Assembly (NCBI GenBank): GCA_947174885.1
Contig: CAMWKO010000006.1
Span: 1-64,000, forward strand
Reading direction: 5' to 3'
Source: an uncultured Clostridia bacterium
GTDB lineage: Bacteria > Bacillota > Clostridia > Lachnospirales > Lachnospiraceae
Length of the DNA: 64,000 bases
The position numbers were made by a program, and so were the translations under genes. The first letter of the stretch is position 1, and each line of letters begins with the position of its first letter. The notes under the pieces are model-generated. The model saw only the letters and a list, made by a program, of their open reading frames with translations, was not told the DNA's origin and did not search any database. Of this stretch, positions 33,677-44,741 are shown piece after piece.

Positions 33677-36600
33677 TTACATATCAGTTTTTAATTCAGC
33701 TATTGTAAATATGAAGAAATCTCTAAGATATGCTGTTTCATCCGAAATATTTATAATACCGTCATCATATGGTATAAGTCTCATTTCAATCTTGTAATTT
33801 GTCAAATCTGCCTCCATACCATTTAACACAGTATTGACTACAATCTTCATATCTTTGGTAATAAGACCTTCTATGCCGTCTGTACCATTTCTGATTTCAT
33901 CAGCCGTAAGCTTAATTGTTCTTTCATATTTAAAATTGCCTCCGGAACGTCCATTGTTTGGATATTCTATATAATCATCGCCATTTTTATAATACAGCTT
34001 TATAAATGTATCATCAACACGCTCATATGTAAGTTCATTATTATTATCATATACCTTTTTATATATTCTATATGCTATATAATAGTTCTTATCACTATAA
34101 GTTTTTGACAACTCATTTATATTTTGTTCTGTACTGTTTTCAAAATCAATTACATCACTAAAATCAATCTTACTAATGAATGGTATTTCATATTCTGATA
34201 CAGTCTGTCTGTAAGTATTTATTCCTAATGTAATTAAATCTATTACCTCCATTGCAATAGCAAGCTCCTTAGTTGAGGCTGTTGCAACCGGTTTTAAATA
34301 ATCATCCTGCCTGTCGCTACTCATTGGATACTTAGAATTTTCTGTACGTATAAGCTCCATATAGATTTCATAGTTTGCATTTGTATAGTCCTTCAAATCA
34401 GTATTTGAGAAGTCCAATACTATCTTATGCTGCTTATAAGTATCTTTGGCAATATCATCCAATGCATACTCTCTGCTGCTGTCTTTATAGTAGTAAATAA
34501 CTGATTGTCCATAAGAAAGCTCTATCTCTCTTCCCTCCCGGAATTCATCATCATATATTTTTACAATAGTACCAACCGGTAATGCCATTCTTTGTGCACC
34601 ATTCTGCTCCTGCAGGTAAATTGCAATTTCAAGATATTTACCATTATTTGAACTATCGATAACATTATCAGTACCTGTTACATAATCCCAATATGAAGCA
34701 ATACCGGATTCCGGATCCTTTGCTGCTGCTATTGCAGTTCTTGCATCAATAATAATCGCATCCTTCTTTGTATTTGTAAGCTCACCACTTATATAAGTTC
34801 TCTCTTCACTATCAGAGTCCTCATTTGAATAAACCTTATTATCAAAATTGATTACAAGACCCGGAATGGATGTAACTTCAACTGTATTTTCATTGCTAAT
34901 CTGCATCTGAGATGAGTTTCTGGTTCCTTCTGTTGATATACTGATTGTATATACGGCATTTTCTGCTTCAATTTCCTTTGGAAGATCTACTATTATAATA
35001 GCATCATCATCTGCATATGCCTTTCCTTCTTCATCGGTTTTTACAAAGTTGTTATCGTTAAACCACTGCATTTTCTTATTTTCATAGGCCACACCATTTT
35101 CATCCACAAAGCTTGTATAAGGAATGGATGAGAGATTTGCATTTTCTTCAGTAATTTCATAATAGTATACATGACCTGTATTTACATCAATAAGAGTAAG
35201 CTTTGTACCCACATCAAACTTTACATCACCATTTACACTGTCTAACCTTAAAGTCTTTTCTACCGAAAGATCCTTATAGTTAGGATTTTCTACTGATGAT
35301 CCATATTTAAAGTGTGAAAGAATACTATAGGTTGTATCCTTTGCCATAACAACCGAGCCTGTATATCCTGTACTGCTAATATCAGCTGCGTTTAATACTG
35401 CACCTTCCTTTATCTGAAATGATATATCAACTTCCAATCTTTCCTTTACAAATACAGGAATATATATAATTCTATCAGTTGTAACTGTAAATTTTGTATT
35501 TTCATCTTCGGTATCAGGCTGTGCTGTATAGGTATAATTACTTCCATTAGCATTCCAACCGTATGTAACCTTAAGTACCGTAATAGTTGCATACTCTTTA
35601 CCATTTGAATCAGTACCAAACGTATCAAAACCATTGTATTCCATATTTGCAGTACTTGTAACCCTAATCGATGGAGTTCCTGACTGATATTCAAGTACAT
35701 ATTTGCCGGAAGCATCTTTTGTAATTTTCGCCTTATTAGCCTCAATTTTATATATACTGTCTGTAGTTCCCTTGTAAAAGGTTCCTCCGCCATTTGTCAT
35801 AGTATCAATAACTGCATTAACTACATCATATGCTGTAGCATACTGACCGTCTGCTACTATTATTGGTAACTTGGCTCCTTCAAAGTTAGGTGCAGCATCC
35901 TCCAATGTAAGATATGAAATGTCCATTATCTGTTTTACAGTTGAATATTCTGGATTTACCACATTATCATATGCAATATTTAATCTGTAATTATTAATAA
36001 CATCACTAAAAGTAAGTGTATTGTCTGACTCTTTTTCCAGTATTTCATCATACTTTGATAATACCGTTCCTATATTTGAAAATACCATATTAGCATTGTT
36101 AAATACATCCAGTGTTGAAGGTCCCTTTGCATACTCAACCGGAAGTGTATCTATGCCGTTTATATTTTCTGTATATAAAATATGTACTGCCTGTTTTATA
36201 TCTGTAGGAACCGTAAATCTGGTAATAGCATATGGCTCATTTATATTTGGTCTGCTAAGTGTATTTGGATTTGTAAATACATTGTATATACCTACATCTG
36301 TAGCTGGCTTTGCACCTTTATAGCTATTACTATAGTTTACCTTAGGTGAAATTAACCATACAGTTGCACTTCTGTTTACAACCTGACCTATATAATTTCC
36401 TATACCATAGCTGTATTTAATAATATCATTTTGATTTGCAAGCTGCTCCTGCTGTATTTCAAAAGTAGCTGTTACCGTATTTCTAAGCTTAACTTCTGTT
36501 TCATAATTTACATTATCTGTAATATCATAAATTGATTTATCATAACCTGTAATATGCTCAAGGAAGCCGAGTCTGTTATCTGTCATCACTGACTTATATA

Positions 36601-39600
36601 CTCTTACATTTCCTAAATCTACGCTACCATATAGTCCACCTGCTTTACACTTATCTAACGCCGTAACTGCAATCACATTGTTTGATACAGCTACATTACT
36701 TATATACATAAGTCCACTGGATCCACCTGAATAATTTCCACGTCCGATTAATCCACCTGCAATACCTGTATAATTGTAATTTCCATAGCCAAATATTTTA
36801 TTGTTTGATACAGTTACATCGTTTATAAAATTGTTGTAGCTGCTTCCTGTATTGCTCTGACGTCCGAATATACCACCTGCCATAACACCTGCAATTACAG
36901 AATTGTCTACCTTCAACTTATTCATTGTAAATCTTTGTGAAGATGTTCTGGTATTTCCAATAATACCACCTGTAAAATACCCCGACAATTTACTATTCTT
37001 ATTTTCAATATTGTAAATATTGATATTTGAACCGCTTGCAGATGTAGCTGTACCTATAAGTCCACCGGTGGTTCCTACATATGTACTGTAGTCATCCGAA
37101 GATGCGGTTGTAGTTGTGGTGTTGAGTTCACAGCTGTCTATCACAATATTCTTAAATAAGGTATTATATGTATTTACACCTAATACACCTAATACTCCTC
37201 CTACTGCTGCTGTTATAGCATCCAACAATGAATTTTTAACAGTATTATCACATATTTTAATAGTGCAGGAGCTTGAATTTGTTCCATTAATGTGTCCAAC
37301 CAAACCACCAACTGCCCAGTTTTTAACAGTTGCAGTTTCAAGTCCGTCAACCACAGAATTTTTAATATCTACAAAATCAATATATGAATAAGAATTCTGT
37401 TCACCTAATGCACCCGCAATGCCACCTGCCGTACCCATATTAGTAGCTGTAGTCGTATCTGTAATGTTTACATCCTTTACCCTGCAGTTATCAACTGTAA
37501 CAGTAGTGGCTACATACGAGCCTCCATATCTGGCATTTGCACTACCTATCAGACCACCAAGACCATAATAACCAAACATATAATATGTATAGCTGCTTGA
37601 AGTCATATCATGTGCATTAATATTACTGTTTCTAATTTCTACATTTTCTATATTCAGAGTATCTTTTGCCGTACTATATGAATTTTGATCATATCTTATA
37701 GGGTCGTACTGTCCAATGACTCCACCTGCACTACCATTATAGTTTCTGGTATTGTTCGTAAGCTCAAGTGTTATATCATTAAGTAATGAAGAACTTACAC
37801 TATTATTTAGTGTTGTTCCGGTTACATCTATAGTAGTCATATTAAGATATCCCGCATATCCTATAAGTCCTCCGGCTCCACCCTGGCTTGCAGATATTAT
37901 AGCTCCATCTGCATTTGCATCAGTTATCTTTACAGTTCCCTGATATAGAAAAGCAGACTGACTTCTTCTGGTATCATTAACGACAGATGGTACACCTATT
38001 TTACCTATAAAGCCACCTGCATCATAATTTACATTTGTATGTGAAGTTACACCATTAGATGTAATCTTTGACTTTTCTCCTGTTGCAGGATTTTTTCCAA
38101 TACTGCAGTTTGATATATTAATGCTGTACCATTTACCACTGCCCGTATTAAGCACTCTGCCAACAATACCTCCCGCATCTCCATAAGATGTAACCTCCAG
38201 ACCCTGTAGCTTTATATTTTCAAAAATATAACTTCCCAAAATGCTGGCTGCTATACCACCTGTTCTCGTATTATTTCTATAGTTATTATTTGTGGTATCT
38301 GTAAGTACGGAGTTATTTGTAAGCTTCCCCTGTATTATAATATTCCTGATAAAAGGTGCTGTAGTATCTACTATATCTCTTTCAGTAAGAGCTGCTACAA
38401 ATGCAGTAGTATCCAGTTCATTAAATAAACCTAATTCATATATAGTAGCAGTATCATAATCAACATTCATATCTACTATAATTTTTGAATTATTACCATT
38501 AAATGAGCCATTAAATCTTGAGTAGGTCTTATTATATAATGCACCTATACCTCTAAAGCTGAATTCATATCCTGTCATATCAAGAGTTGAATTTGCAGCT
38601 ACTACATATACCGTGGAATACTCGCTTAATCCTGCTATGTTCTCAATCCTTGAGGTTCTGTTTAATTTACTTATTTTGTAATTTTCACCTGATACTGTAA
38701 AGTTTTCATAATAATCATTAAAACTTGTTGCCGGTTGAAAATACTTATATAACAGGTATGGATATTCATAATGTCCGTTATCATAAGTTCTTGCTAATAC
38801 CAAATCAGCATTTGAAGCATTATTTGTTCCTAAGTTATTATAATATGCTTTTCTGTTCACTGAAGAACTGTCATATCCATTTGTGCTCTGTCTAACCAGT
38901 CCGCAGAAGGACAGACTGTCTGAATTTAATGCTAATGCGATAACCTCCAGATCCTTATCTGTATTTAAGTTTACTGTTATCTGCTTTGTACCCTCATTTA
39001 TAGATAAACTGATTTTACTGGTATCAGTATTTAAGTAATCAACATTTACCGGCTCAAACATATATGATAAATCATATGTATCTAATCCTAAATCATCCTT
39101 TACAATTATCTTCTTATTTGTAGATACAGGTGTATTGTTAACAGATTCAAATAATACATATCCATCCTCAACTATGCTGGAAATATAATTATATCTTGTA
39201 GTCACAATACTTCCTACATTTCCTAGATTTACATCAAAATCCTTTAAATTATCTTTATCTACATCTCTTAAAACAAGTCCACCCTTTATGACTCTTCCAA
39301 CATATCCTGCTACATAGGTTGAATTAGAATCAATGTATAATGTTCCCTTTAAAGTTACATTATCTATTATATTATCTCCACCTATTATTGCAGATGCTAC
39401 AAATCCACTGTATCCACTTACATAGCACCTGTTTCCGCTTTCATTTTCATAAGTATCAGTCTTTAATATTATATCCTTTACAACTCCACCCTTCATATAC
39501 TGAATAAAACCATAATTTGTTTTAATTCTGCTTCCATGTGAACCGGCTAATATAATTGTAGGCTCGCTTCCGTCAGTGTCTAACCTGCCCACTATAACTC

Positions 39601-42600
39601 CGGTAAACGGATAAGTGCTATTTCCAAGACCTGTATATTCATAACCTAAAGTAAGTTCATTAATATCGCTGCCATTAGTCATATCAATATCTTTTGTAAC
39701 AAGATAATATGCACCTGCAAGCTCCTGCCTGCTTGGGAAGCCTGCTTCTGAATTTCTGTCTTCATATATATGTGCAGTATGTGTAGTTTTATCACATACA
39801 GGTCCACCTGCACTCTGATTTCCCAGCTCATTTACTGTCCAGTTATGCAGAATTGCATCATATGAAGTATTACCTGATAAATACATATACAGTGAGTATA
39901 ACTGTCTTGAATTTTCTATAATATATGGGTCCTCATATGTTCCACATCCCTTTGTAAGATTTCCTGACTTCGGATTTACAAAAATTGTTATTGTATTATT
40001 ATCACATACATATGGAAGATATGCATTCGGTGCAGCTGCTATTGATGCTACATCTGAATTTAATCTTGCATAAGCAAGGGCATTTACTGCAGTATCCAAA
40101 TCATCTTCAAATTCTACACCATTTTTCAATTCCTTACCCAAGGTTACACGGCCATTATTATAATCATCACTTGTAAAATAATATACTCCATATCCATTAT
40201 TCAGACCTGAATCGTTGATGTGGTCATAGGTACAGATAAGTGTTGCATATTTAAATGGACTAATAGTATTATCTACATTGTTTGAAGAACTATTATTAAC
40301 CATAAAATCTACATCAATATCTCTGAATACCACTTTAATATTTCTTGCTGTACTATTACCCACTACACCTATAAGTGCAGAAGCTACCTTTTGTGTCTTT
40401 TGTGCATCAGAGTAACCTGTTGTAGTTACACCAGTAATTCTGACATTTGCATTTTCTGTAACATATGAAATCATCAGTCCCTGATTATGGAGATTACTAT
40501 CACTATATCTGTATATATGTGCACCATCAAAAGTAATATCTGATATATTATGAGCTCCATAAAGTGTTGCATGAAATAAAAATGCATTTTCTGTCATTCT
40601 TCCTATTGCACCCATAAAGGTAATACCACTTACACTTACTGTTGTAGCAGAATTTATTGCATTTACAAATAATCCACCATACATTCTATAATGTCTTGAT
40701 GTACTTGTAGTTATATTATTGTTGGTAAACAGATTTATTGTTTCATCTTCAGGAAACTTTATAACTGCATTATTCCCGGTAAAAGTAACTGCACCATTGC
40801 CCGGCAAAAGAGTAGGATAATAGCTGTGTCCCTTTAAGTCTATTGTACCCGTAATTGTATTTGTTGTTTTTACTGTTCCACCTGTTATATAAGGGGAAAT
40901 AAATCTCTTTATTGTACTGTCACTATACTGATAAAGATGATAGACCATTAACTTTTCAGGTGTATCTATTACATTATCAAGCATACCCTCTGTATAATTT
41001 GGAGAATTTTCAAGTACATTGTAGTAATATCTTGTGTAAGTACTTCCCTGTGTTGCATTAGGATAAAGTTTATTAACATATCCTTGTGAAGTACCTGCCG
41101 CAAAATTTGCATCCTTTATATTTACAATGCCGCCATCATGACCATAATGACCTGTATAAAAATTCAAATTACAGCCTACTATATCATCTATTCCATGAGA
41201 TGAGCCTGTATATGTAATATTAGTAGGATTAACCGTATATCCGTCTATTACCACATATGCGTTTACATAATTGTATCCTAACAATCCGCCGTTTGCTCTG
41301 CCTGTTCCATTATTAATTTTTATCCCGCCGGTACCGCCTAAAACTATATCCTTTAATGTAAGCTTTCCACTGTATGTATTAATACATGCTCCTATATAGC
41401 CTTGTGCATTAATTGTACCGCTCTTAACAAATAATGAATTATTTGTAGTATTTGTTGTGTCAACAGCATTCCTTGATATAACGGCTTCTACATTATTCCA
41501 CTGATTTCCTATAAATCCTGCTGAAGATAGTGCACGTGTATTGCTTCCGCTACAGTTTGACATATCTATAATTGTTCCGTCTACAACAATATTCTGCATT
41601 GCTACCTTTGTATATGTAGCATTTGTTTCAGCTGTAGATGAATTATTTAAAACTGCTATAACACCTGCTATTCTTCCTGCTATATCGGTTACACTGTCTG
41701 CCGAATAATAACTTGAATTTGTATATGCCTTAAAGGCAACTGTCATATTTTTTAAACTAATATCAATCGGACTTGCATCAGTCTTACTTGTAGTACTTGA
41801 TAATACATATCCGGCTAATCCTCCTGCTACGCATACTCTCGTAAGATTTGTTACCGTGCTTCCTGCCACATAGTCAGATACTTTTATCTTACCGTTTTGC
41901 AGGTTGATATAACCTATAGCACCACCATAATAGAGATCCTCATTTCTGTCTATACTCCATGCGTAAACTGATGTACCTGTACTTACATTTTCTATTGTTA
42001 TATCATTAAACGCAATAGCCGCTATTGCACCAAAGTTTCTTGCATGTCTGTATCCAAAGTCATTTGCACCACTTCCTGATGTAATTTCAAGATTCTTAAA
42101 GGTTGCACCGGCTACAGAAGAAAACAGTCCAAGATTATATTGTGTAGATATAACATTTTCCAATATAATTTTTGTTTTATTATTTATACCTGTAAAGCTT
42201 CCGCTAAATGAATTAGCTACAGTAGCAGAAGAAGTTGATGTACCTGTCTTAGTAAGAGAATATATTCCTGTATTTCTCAAATCAATGGTACTTGCCGTAA
42301 TTCTATAATTACTGCTAAGCAAAACTGATGTTGATTCATTATTAAAGCATCCGGAAGCAAATTTTCCCTCTGTAGCTAATGCTATACTAAGTCTAAAAAA
42401 GTCGTTTACATCTGTCAAAACATAGCTGCCATCTGTTCCCTTTGACACCATACCCTTTACACAATCTTTTATTTTTGTCTGGTCTGTTTCAAAGCTTATA
42501 AGCTTTTCTGTTTTGTTTGAATTCGTATATCTGTTGACATATACTCCACCATATGAGCCTATGTCATTTTTTGTTCCTGATATACTATTTTCATCAGCTT

Positions 42601-44716
42601 TAATTATTTTAGTCTCCGGCTCTCTATATATTAACGCTCCGTTTTGATATCCTACTAAAATACCATATCTGAGATTTCTATAGCTTGTATTGCTTGAAGA
42701 ACCCATGTAAGTAATTTTTGATACATCAATAGTTCCGTCAAAGCATACCAGACTATTACTTGATACTGCTCCTATGATAGAGCCCTGTGTATAACCTGAT
42801 GGATCCGACAAACCGCCACCTGTAGCACCATTCCTGCCGGTAGCTGTAATATCCTTAATTTTAATACTGTTATAATTATCATCTGTATTATAAACAGAAC
42901 CTACTACACCGCCTCTTGTATATCCTCTTAAATATGAACTATAACAGATTTCAATTTTACAGGTGTCAAATATAATATTCGTACCTGATGCCCTTGCTGC
43001 GATTATAGCATTACTTGCATCTGAATAATTTGAATAGCCATAGTATGCATATCCTTTTACTTCAATATCTTTAAACAGAATATCATTTCCTGAAACATCA
43101 CCAACAATACCACCGCATATATATCCATATATTTTAATATCGCTTGAGTTTACACTCTCTAAAGAAATATTCCTTATTTCAGAATTATGACAGTTCTCCA
43201 TCCTTCCAATAATACCACCACTATTTCCCTTTGTACTCGAAGATGTATAACTGCTAAGATACAATACATTAGCTGATACATTCTTAATACTAATCTCCGA
43301 ATCCTTGCAATACCCAACAATACCACCTGCATATTTTGCCTGACCGTTTCCTATAGAATATGAAGTAGTGGTTACAAGTTTAACGGATGCGTTATTGTCT
43401 ACAAGTATCTTTGCATTATTACATAAGCCTACAAGTCCTCCTGCATATAAGCCCTGAATTCCGCTGAGAATTGAATATGTTTTTTGTGACGATATTTGTA
43501 ATACAGCTCCATCCTCTATACAGCCTGCCACTGTACCTGATGAGGCATAAGACCCATTACCTACTATCTGAAAATTATCAAAATTAATATTATTGCCAAT
43601 CTTTATTGTTACATTGCCCTTTGCGTAACCTACTAATCCGCCTGCGTCTTTTCTGCTGTTTACGATTACCTTGCTGGTACCGTTTAGTGCAAATGTAAGG
43701 TTTGTCCAATCATCTGTATTTAATATGATTGGTCTATTCGCATCTTCATTTATAACATTAGCAAATAAAGCACCTGCAGACTTATCTGTTGATGTATTTA
43801 AAAATGTACCTCTTATAGTTACATTTCTTATGGTGATATTCTCTGCATTACCTCTTACAAGATAATTGCCTATAGCAGCCACTGAGTTATTGCCTGTTTT
43901 TCCAAGTAATGATATATTTTGAACTGTAGCATCTGTAGATATATACTCAAAAAGAGGACATCCTAAGGTATAGTTTACACCTCTTGAAATATTTGCACCG
44001 ATAATTCCCTTAAAAGGATATTCTTCATTAGGACTAATACCCGTAAATCCTGCAATGGCAGATAAATCCCACTGTGAGCCCTGACCGCTGTCTGTAAAAG
44101 TAAACGCACAATCTTCTAATGAATCATTTGCACTTACCTGCTGTAATGCCAAAAGATCATCAGCTCTTGTAATAGAAAAGGTATAATAGCTTTTTCCATT
44201 GATTGTTACCTTTTCTCTTGTAAGCTGACCGCTTCTAAGTAATGGTATATCAGAAATTTCCGAATCACTGATTGCCATAGGTAAATATAAGCTGTCGTTT
44301 TCTGCCGCCATATTAGCAGATGTATTTGGATTTACATAAATCCCGGTTGATGGTTCTTCAAGCGGAAGACTGTTATCTGCTGTATTATCATTGTTAGATT
44401 CTTCTTCCCCGCTATTCTTATTATCGTTTTCCGTATCACTGCCGGCAGTTTCCTCTTCAGAACTATTCTTATTATCATCTTCTGTATTACTGCTTTCTTC
44501 CTGATTTTCTTCCACCGTACCATTGATATCCTCATTCTCCAGTATATCACTGCCATTTTCATCTATTATCTCTATATTACTGGTATCTGCAAACAAATTG
44601 ACAGAGCTTAAAAAGCTGGACACATTTATGACAGAATCATTAAAAACAAGTGCCAGCGTCAACGCTGTTGCTACTATTCTTTCTATTCTCTTTTTTCTTA
44701 TTGTTCTTTTCTTCAT
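33677..44716 (-). CDS. giant GLUG-repeat surface protein
   Basis: The 3,679-residue product has a signal peptide (residues about 10-44, ending near NLFA-DT) and an acidic Ser/Asn/Glu segment with two copies of DNKNSxEEE. More than twenty GLUG-type motifs follow (AGGLVGYAKG, AGGLVGLCNN, AGGIVGYCKD, GGIIGRMENC, AGGLIGYAG, AGGLYGSVD and others), probably forming right-handed beta-helices. A GTYEDPYIIENSRQLYSL unit near residue 1590 starts a further block. The last roughly 900 residues are non-repetitive. No LPXTG, lipobox or S-layer anchor is visible. Likely an adhesin, but function is inferred. Start ATG 44716 has AGGTG upstream. Confidence 0.88.
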   Translation of the reverse strand: MKKRTIRKKRIERIVATALTLALVFNDSVINVSSFLSSVNLFADTSNIEIIDENGSDILENEDINGTVEENQEESSNTEDDNKNSSEEETAGSDTENDNKNSGEEESNNDNTADNSLPLEEPSTGIYVNPNTSANMAAENDSLYLPMAISDSEISDIPLLRSGQLTREKVTINGKSYYTFSITRADDLLALQQVSANDSLEDCAFTFTDSGQGSQWDLSAIAGFTGISPNEEYPFKGIIGANISRGVNYTLGCPLFEYISTDATVQNISLLGKTGNNSVAAIGNYLVRGNAENITIRNVTIRGTFLNTSTDKSAGALFANVINEDANRPIILNTDDWTNLTFALNGTSKVIVNSRKDAGGLVGYAKGNVTIKIGNNINFDNFQIVGNGSYASSGTVAGCIEDGAVLQISSQKTYSILSGIQGLYAGGLVGLCNNAKILVDNNASVKLVTTTSYSIGNGQAKYAGGIVGYCKDSEISIKNVSANVLYLSSYTSSSTKGNSGGIIGRMENCHNSEIRNISLESVNSSDIKIYGYICGGIVGDVSGNDILFKDIEVKGYAYYGYSNYSDASNAIIAARASGTNIIFDTCKIEICYSSYLRGYTRGGVVGSVYNTDDNYNSIKIKDITATGRNGATGGGLSDPSGYTQGSIIGAVSSNSLVCFDGTIDVSKITYMGSSSNTSYRNLRYGILVGYQNGALIYREPETKIIKADENSISGTKNDIGSYGGVYVNRYTNSNKTEKLISFETDQTKIKDCVKGMVSKGTDGSYVLTDVNDFFRLSIALATEGKFASGCFNNESTSVLLSSNYRITASTIDLRNTGIYSLTKTGTSTSSATVANSFSGSFTGINNKTKIILENVISTQYNLGLFSSVAGATFKNLEITSGSGANDFGYRHARNFGAIAAIAFNDITIENVSTGTSVYAWSIDRNEDLYYGGAIGYINLQNGKIKVSDYVAGSTVTNLTRVCVAGGLAGYVLSSTTSKTDASPIDISLKNMTVAFKAYTNSSYYSADSVTDIAGRIAGVIAVLNNSSTAETNATYTKVAMQNIVVDGTIIDMSNCSGSNTRALSSAGFIGNQWNNVEAVISRNAVDTTNTTNNSLFVKSGTINAQGYIGACINTYSGKLTLKDIVLGGTGGIKINNGTGRANGGLLGYNYVNAYVVIDGYTVNPTNITYTGSSHGIDDIVGCNLNFYTGHYGHDGGIVNIKDANFAAGTSQGYVNKLYPNATQGSTYTRYYYNVLENSPNYTEGMLDNVIDTPEKLMVYHLYQYSDSTIKRFISPYITGGTVKTTNTITGTIDLKGHSYYPTLLPGNGAVTFTGNNAVIKFPEDETINLFTNNNITTSTSRHYRMYGGLFVNAINSATTVSVSGITFMGAIGRMTENAFLFHATLYGAHNISDITFDGAHIYRYSDSNLHNQGLMISYVTENANVRITGVTTTGYSDAQKTQKVASALIGVVGNSTARNIKVVFRDIDVDFMVNNSSSNNVDNTISPFKYATLICTYDHINDSGLNNGYGVYYFTSDDYNNGRVTLGKELKNGVEFEDDLDTAVNALAYARLNSDVASIAAAPNAYLPYVCDNNTITIFVNPKSGNLTKGCGTYEDPYIIENSRQLYSLYMYLSGNTSYDAILHNWTVNELGNQSAGGPVCDKTTHTAHIYEDRNSEAGFPSRQELAGAYYLVTKDIDMTNGSDINELTLGYEYTGLGNSTYPFTGVIVGRLDTDGSEPTIILAGSHGSRIKTNYGFIQYMKGGVVKDIILKTDTYENESGNRCYVSGYSGFVASAIIGGDNIIDNVTLKGTLYIDSNSTYVAGYVGRVIKGGLVLRDVDKDNLKDFDVNLGNVGSIVTTRYNYISSIVEDGYVLFESVNNTPVSTNKKIIVKDDLGLDTYDLSYMFEPVNVDYLNTDTSKISLSINEGTKQITVNLNTDKDLEVIALALNSDSLSFCGLVRQSTNGYDSSSVNRKAYYNNLGTNNASNADLVLARTYDNGHYEYPYLLYKYFQPATSFNDYYENFTVSGENYKISKLNRTSRIENIAGLSEYSTVYVVAANSTLDMTGYEFSFRGIGALYNKTYSRFNGSFNGNNSKIIVDMNVDYDTATIYELGLFNELDTTAFVAALTERDIVDTTAPFIRNIIIQGKLTNNSVLTDTTNNNYRNNTRTGGIAASILGSYIFENIKLQGLEVTSYGDAGGIVGRVLNTGSGKWYSINISNCSIGKNPATGEKSKITSNGVTSHTNVNYDAGGFIGKIGVPSVVNDTRRSQSAFLYQGTVKITDANADGAIISASQGGAGGLIGYAGYLNMTTIDVTGTTLNNSVSSSLLNDITLELTNNTRNYNGSAGGVIGQYDPIRYDQNSYSTAKDTLNIENVEIRNSNINAHDMTSSSYTYYMFGYYGLGGLIGSANARYGGSYVATTVTVDNCRVKDVNITDTTTATNMGTAGGIAGALGEQNSYSYIDFVDIKNSVVDGLETATVKNWAVGGLVGHINGTNSSSCTIKICDNTVKNSLLDAITAAVGGVLGVLGVNTYNTLFKNIVIDSCELNTTTTTASSDDYSTYVGTTGGLIGTATSASGSNINIYNIENKNSKLSGYFTGGIIGNTRTSSQRFTMNKLKVDNSVIAGVMAGGIFGRQSNTGSSYNNFINDVTVSNNKIFGYGNYNYTGIAGGLIGRGNYSGGSSGLMYISNVAVSNNVIAVTALDKCKAGGLYGSVDLGNVRVYKSVMTDNRLGFLEHITGYDKSIYDITDNVNYETEVKLRNTVTATFEIQQEQLANQNDIIKYSYGIGNYIGQVVNRSATVWLISPKVNYSNSYKGAKPATDVGIYNVFTNPNTLSRPNINEPYAITRFTVPTDIKQAVHILYTENINGIDTLPVEYAKGPSTLDVFNNANMVFSNIGTVLSKYDEILEKESDNTLTFSDVINNYRLNIAYDNVVNPEYSTVKQIMDISYLTLEDAAPNFEGAKLPIIVADGQYATAYDVVNAVIDTMTNGGGTFYKGTTDSIYKIEANKAKITKDASGKYVLEYQSGTPSIRVTSTANMEYNGFDTFGTDSNGKEYATITVLKVTYGWNANGSNYTYTAQPDTEDENTKFTVTTDRIIYIPVFVKERLEVDISFQIKEGAVLNAADISSTGYTGSVVMAKDTTYSILSHFKYGSSVENPNYKDLSVEKTLRLDSVNGDVKFDVGTKLTLIDVNTGHVYYYEITEENANLSSIPYTSFVDENGVAYENKKMQWFNDNNFVKTDEEGKAYADDDAIIIVDLPKEIEAENAVYTISISTEGTRNSSQMQISNENTVEVTSIPGLVINFDNKVYSNEDSDSEERTYISGELTNTKKDAIIIDARTAIAAAKDPESGIASYWDYVTGTDNVIDSSNNGKYLEIAIYLQEQNGAQRMALPVGTIVKIYDDEFREGREIELSYGQSVIYYYKDSSREYALDDIAKDTYKQHKIVLDFSNTDLKDYTNANYEIYMELIRTENSKYPMSSDRQDDYLKPVATASTKELAIAMEVIDLITLGINTYRQTVSEYEIPFISKIDFSDVIDFENSTEQNINELSKTYSDKNYYIAYRIYKKVYDNNNELTYERVDDTFIKLYYKNGDDYIEYPNNGRSGGNFKYERTIKLTADEIRNGTDGIEGLITKDMKIVVNTVLNGMEADLTNYKIEMRLIPYDDGIINISDETAYLRDFFIFTIAELKTDM

Positions 44717-44741
44717 ATCTGCACCTAACCTAGTCTTATAA

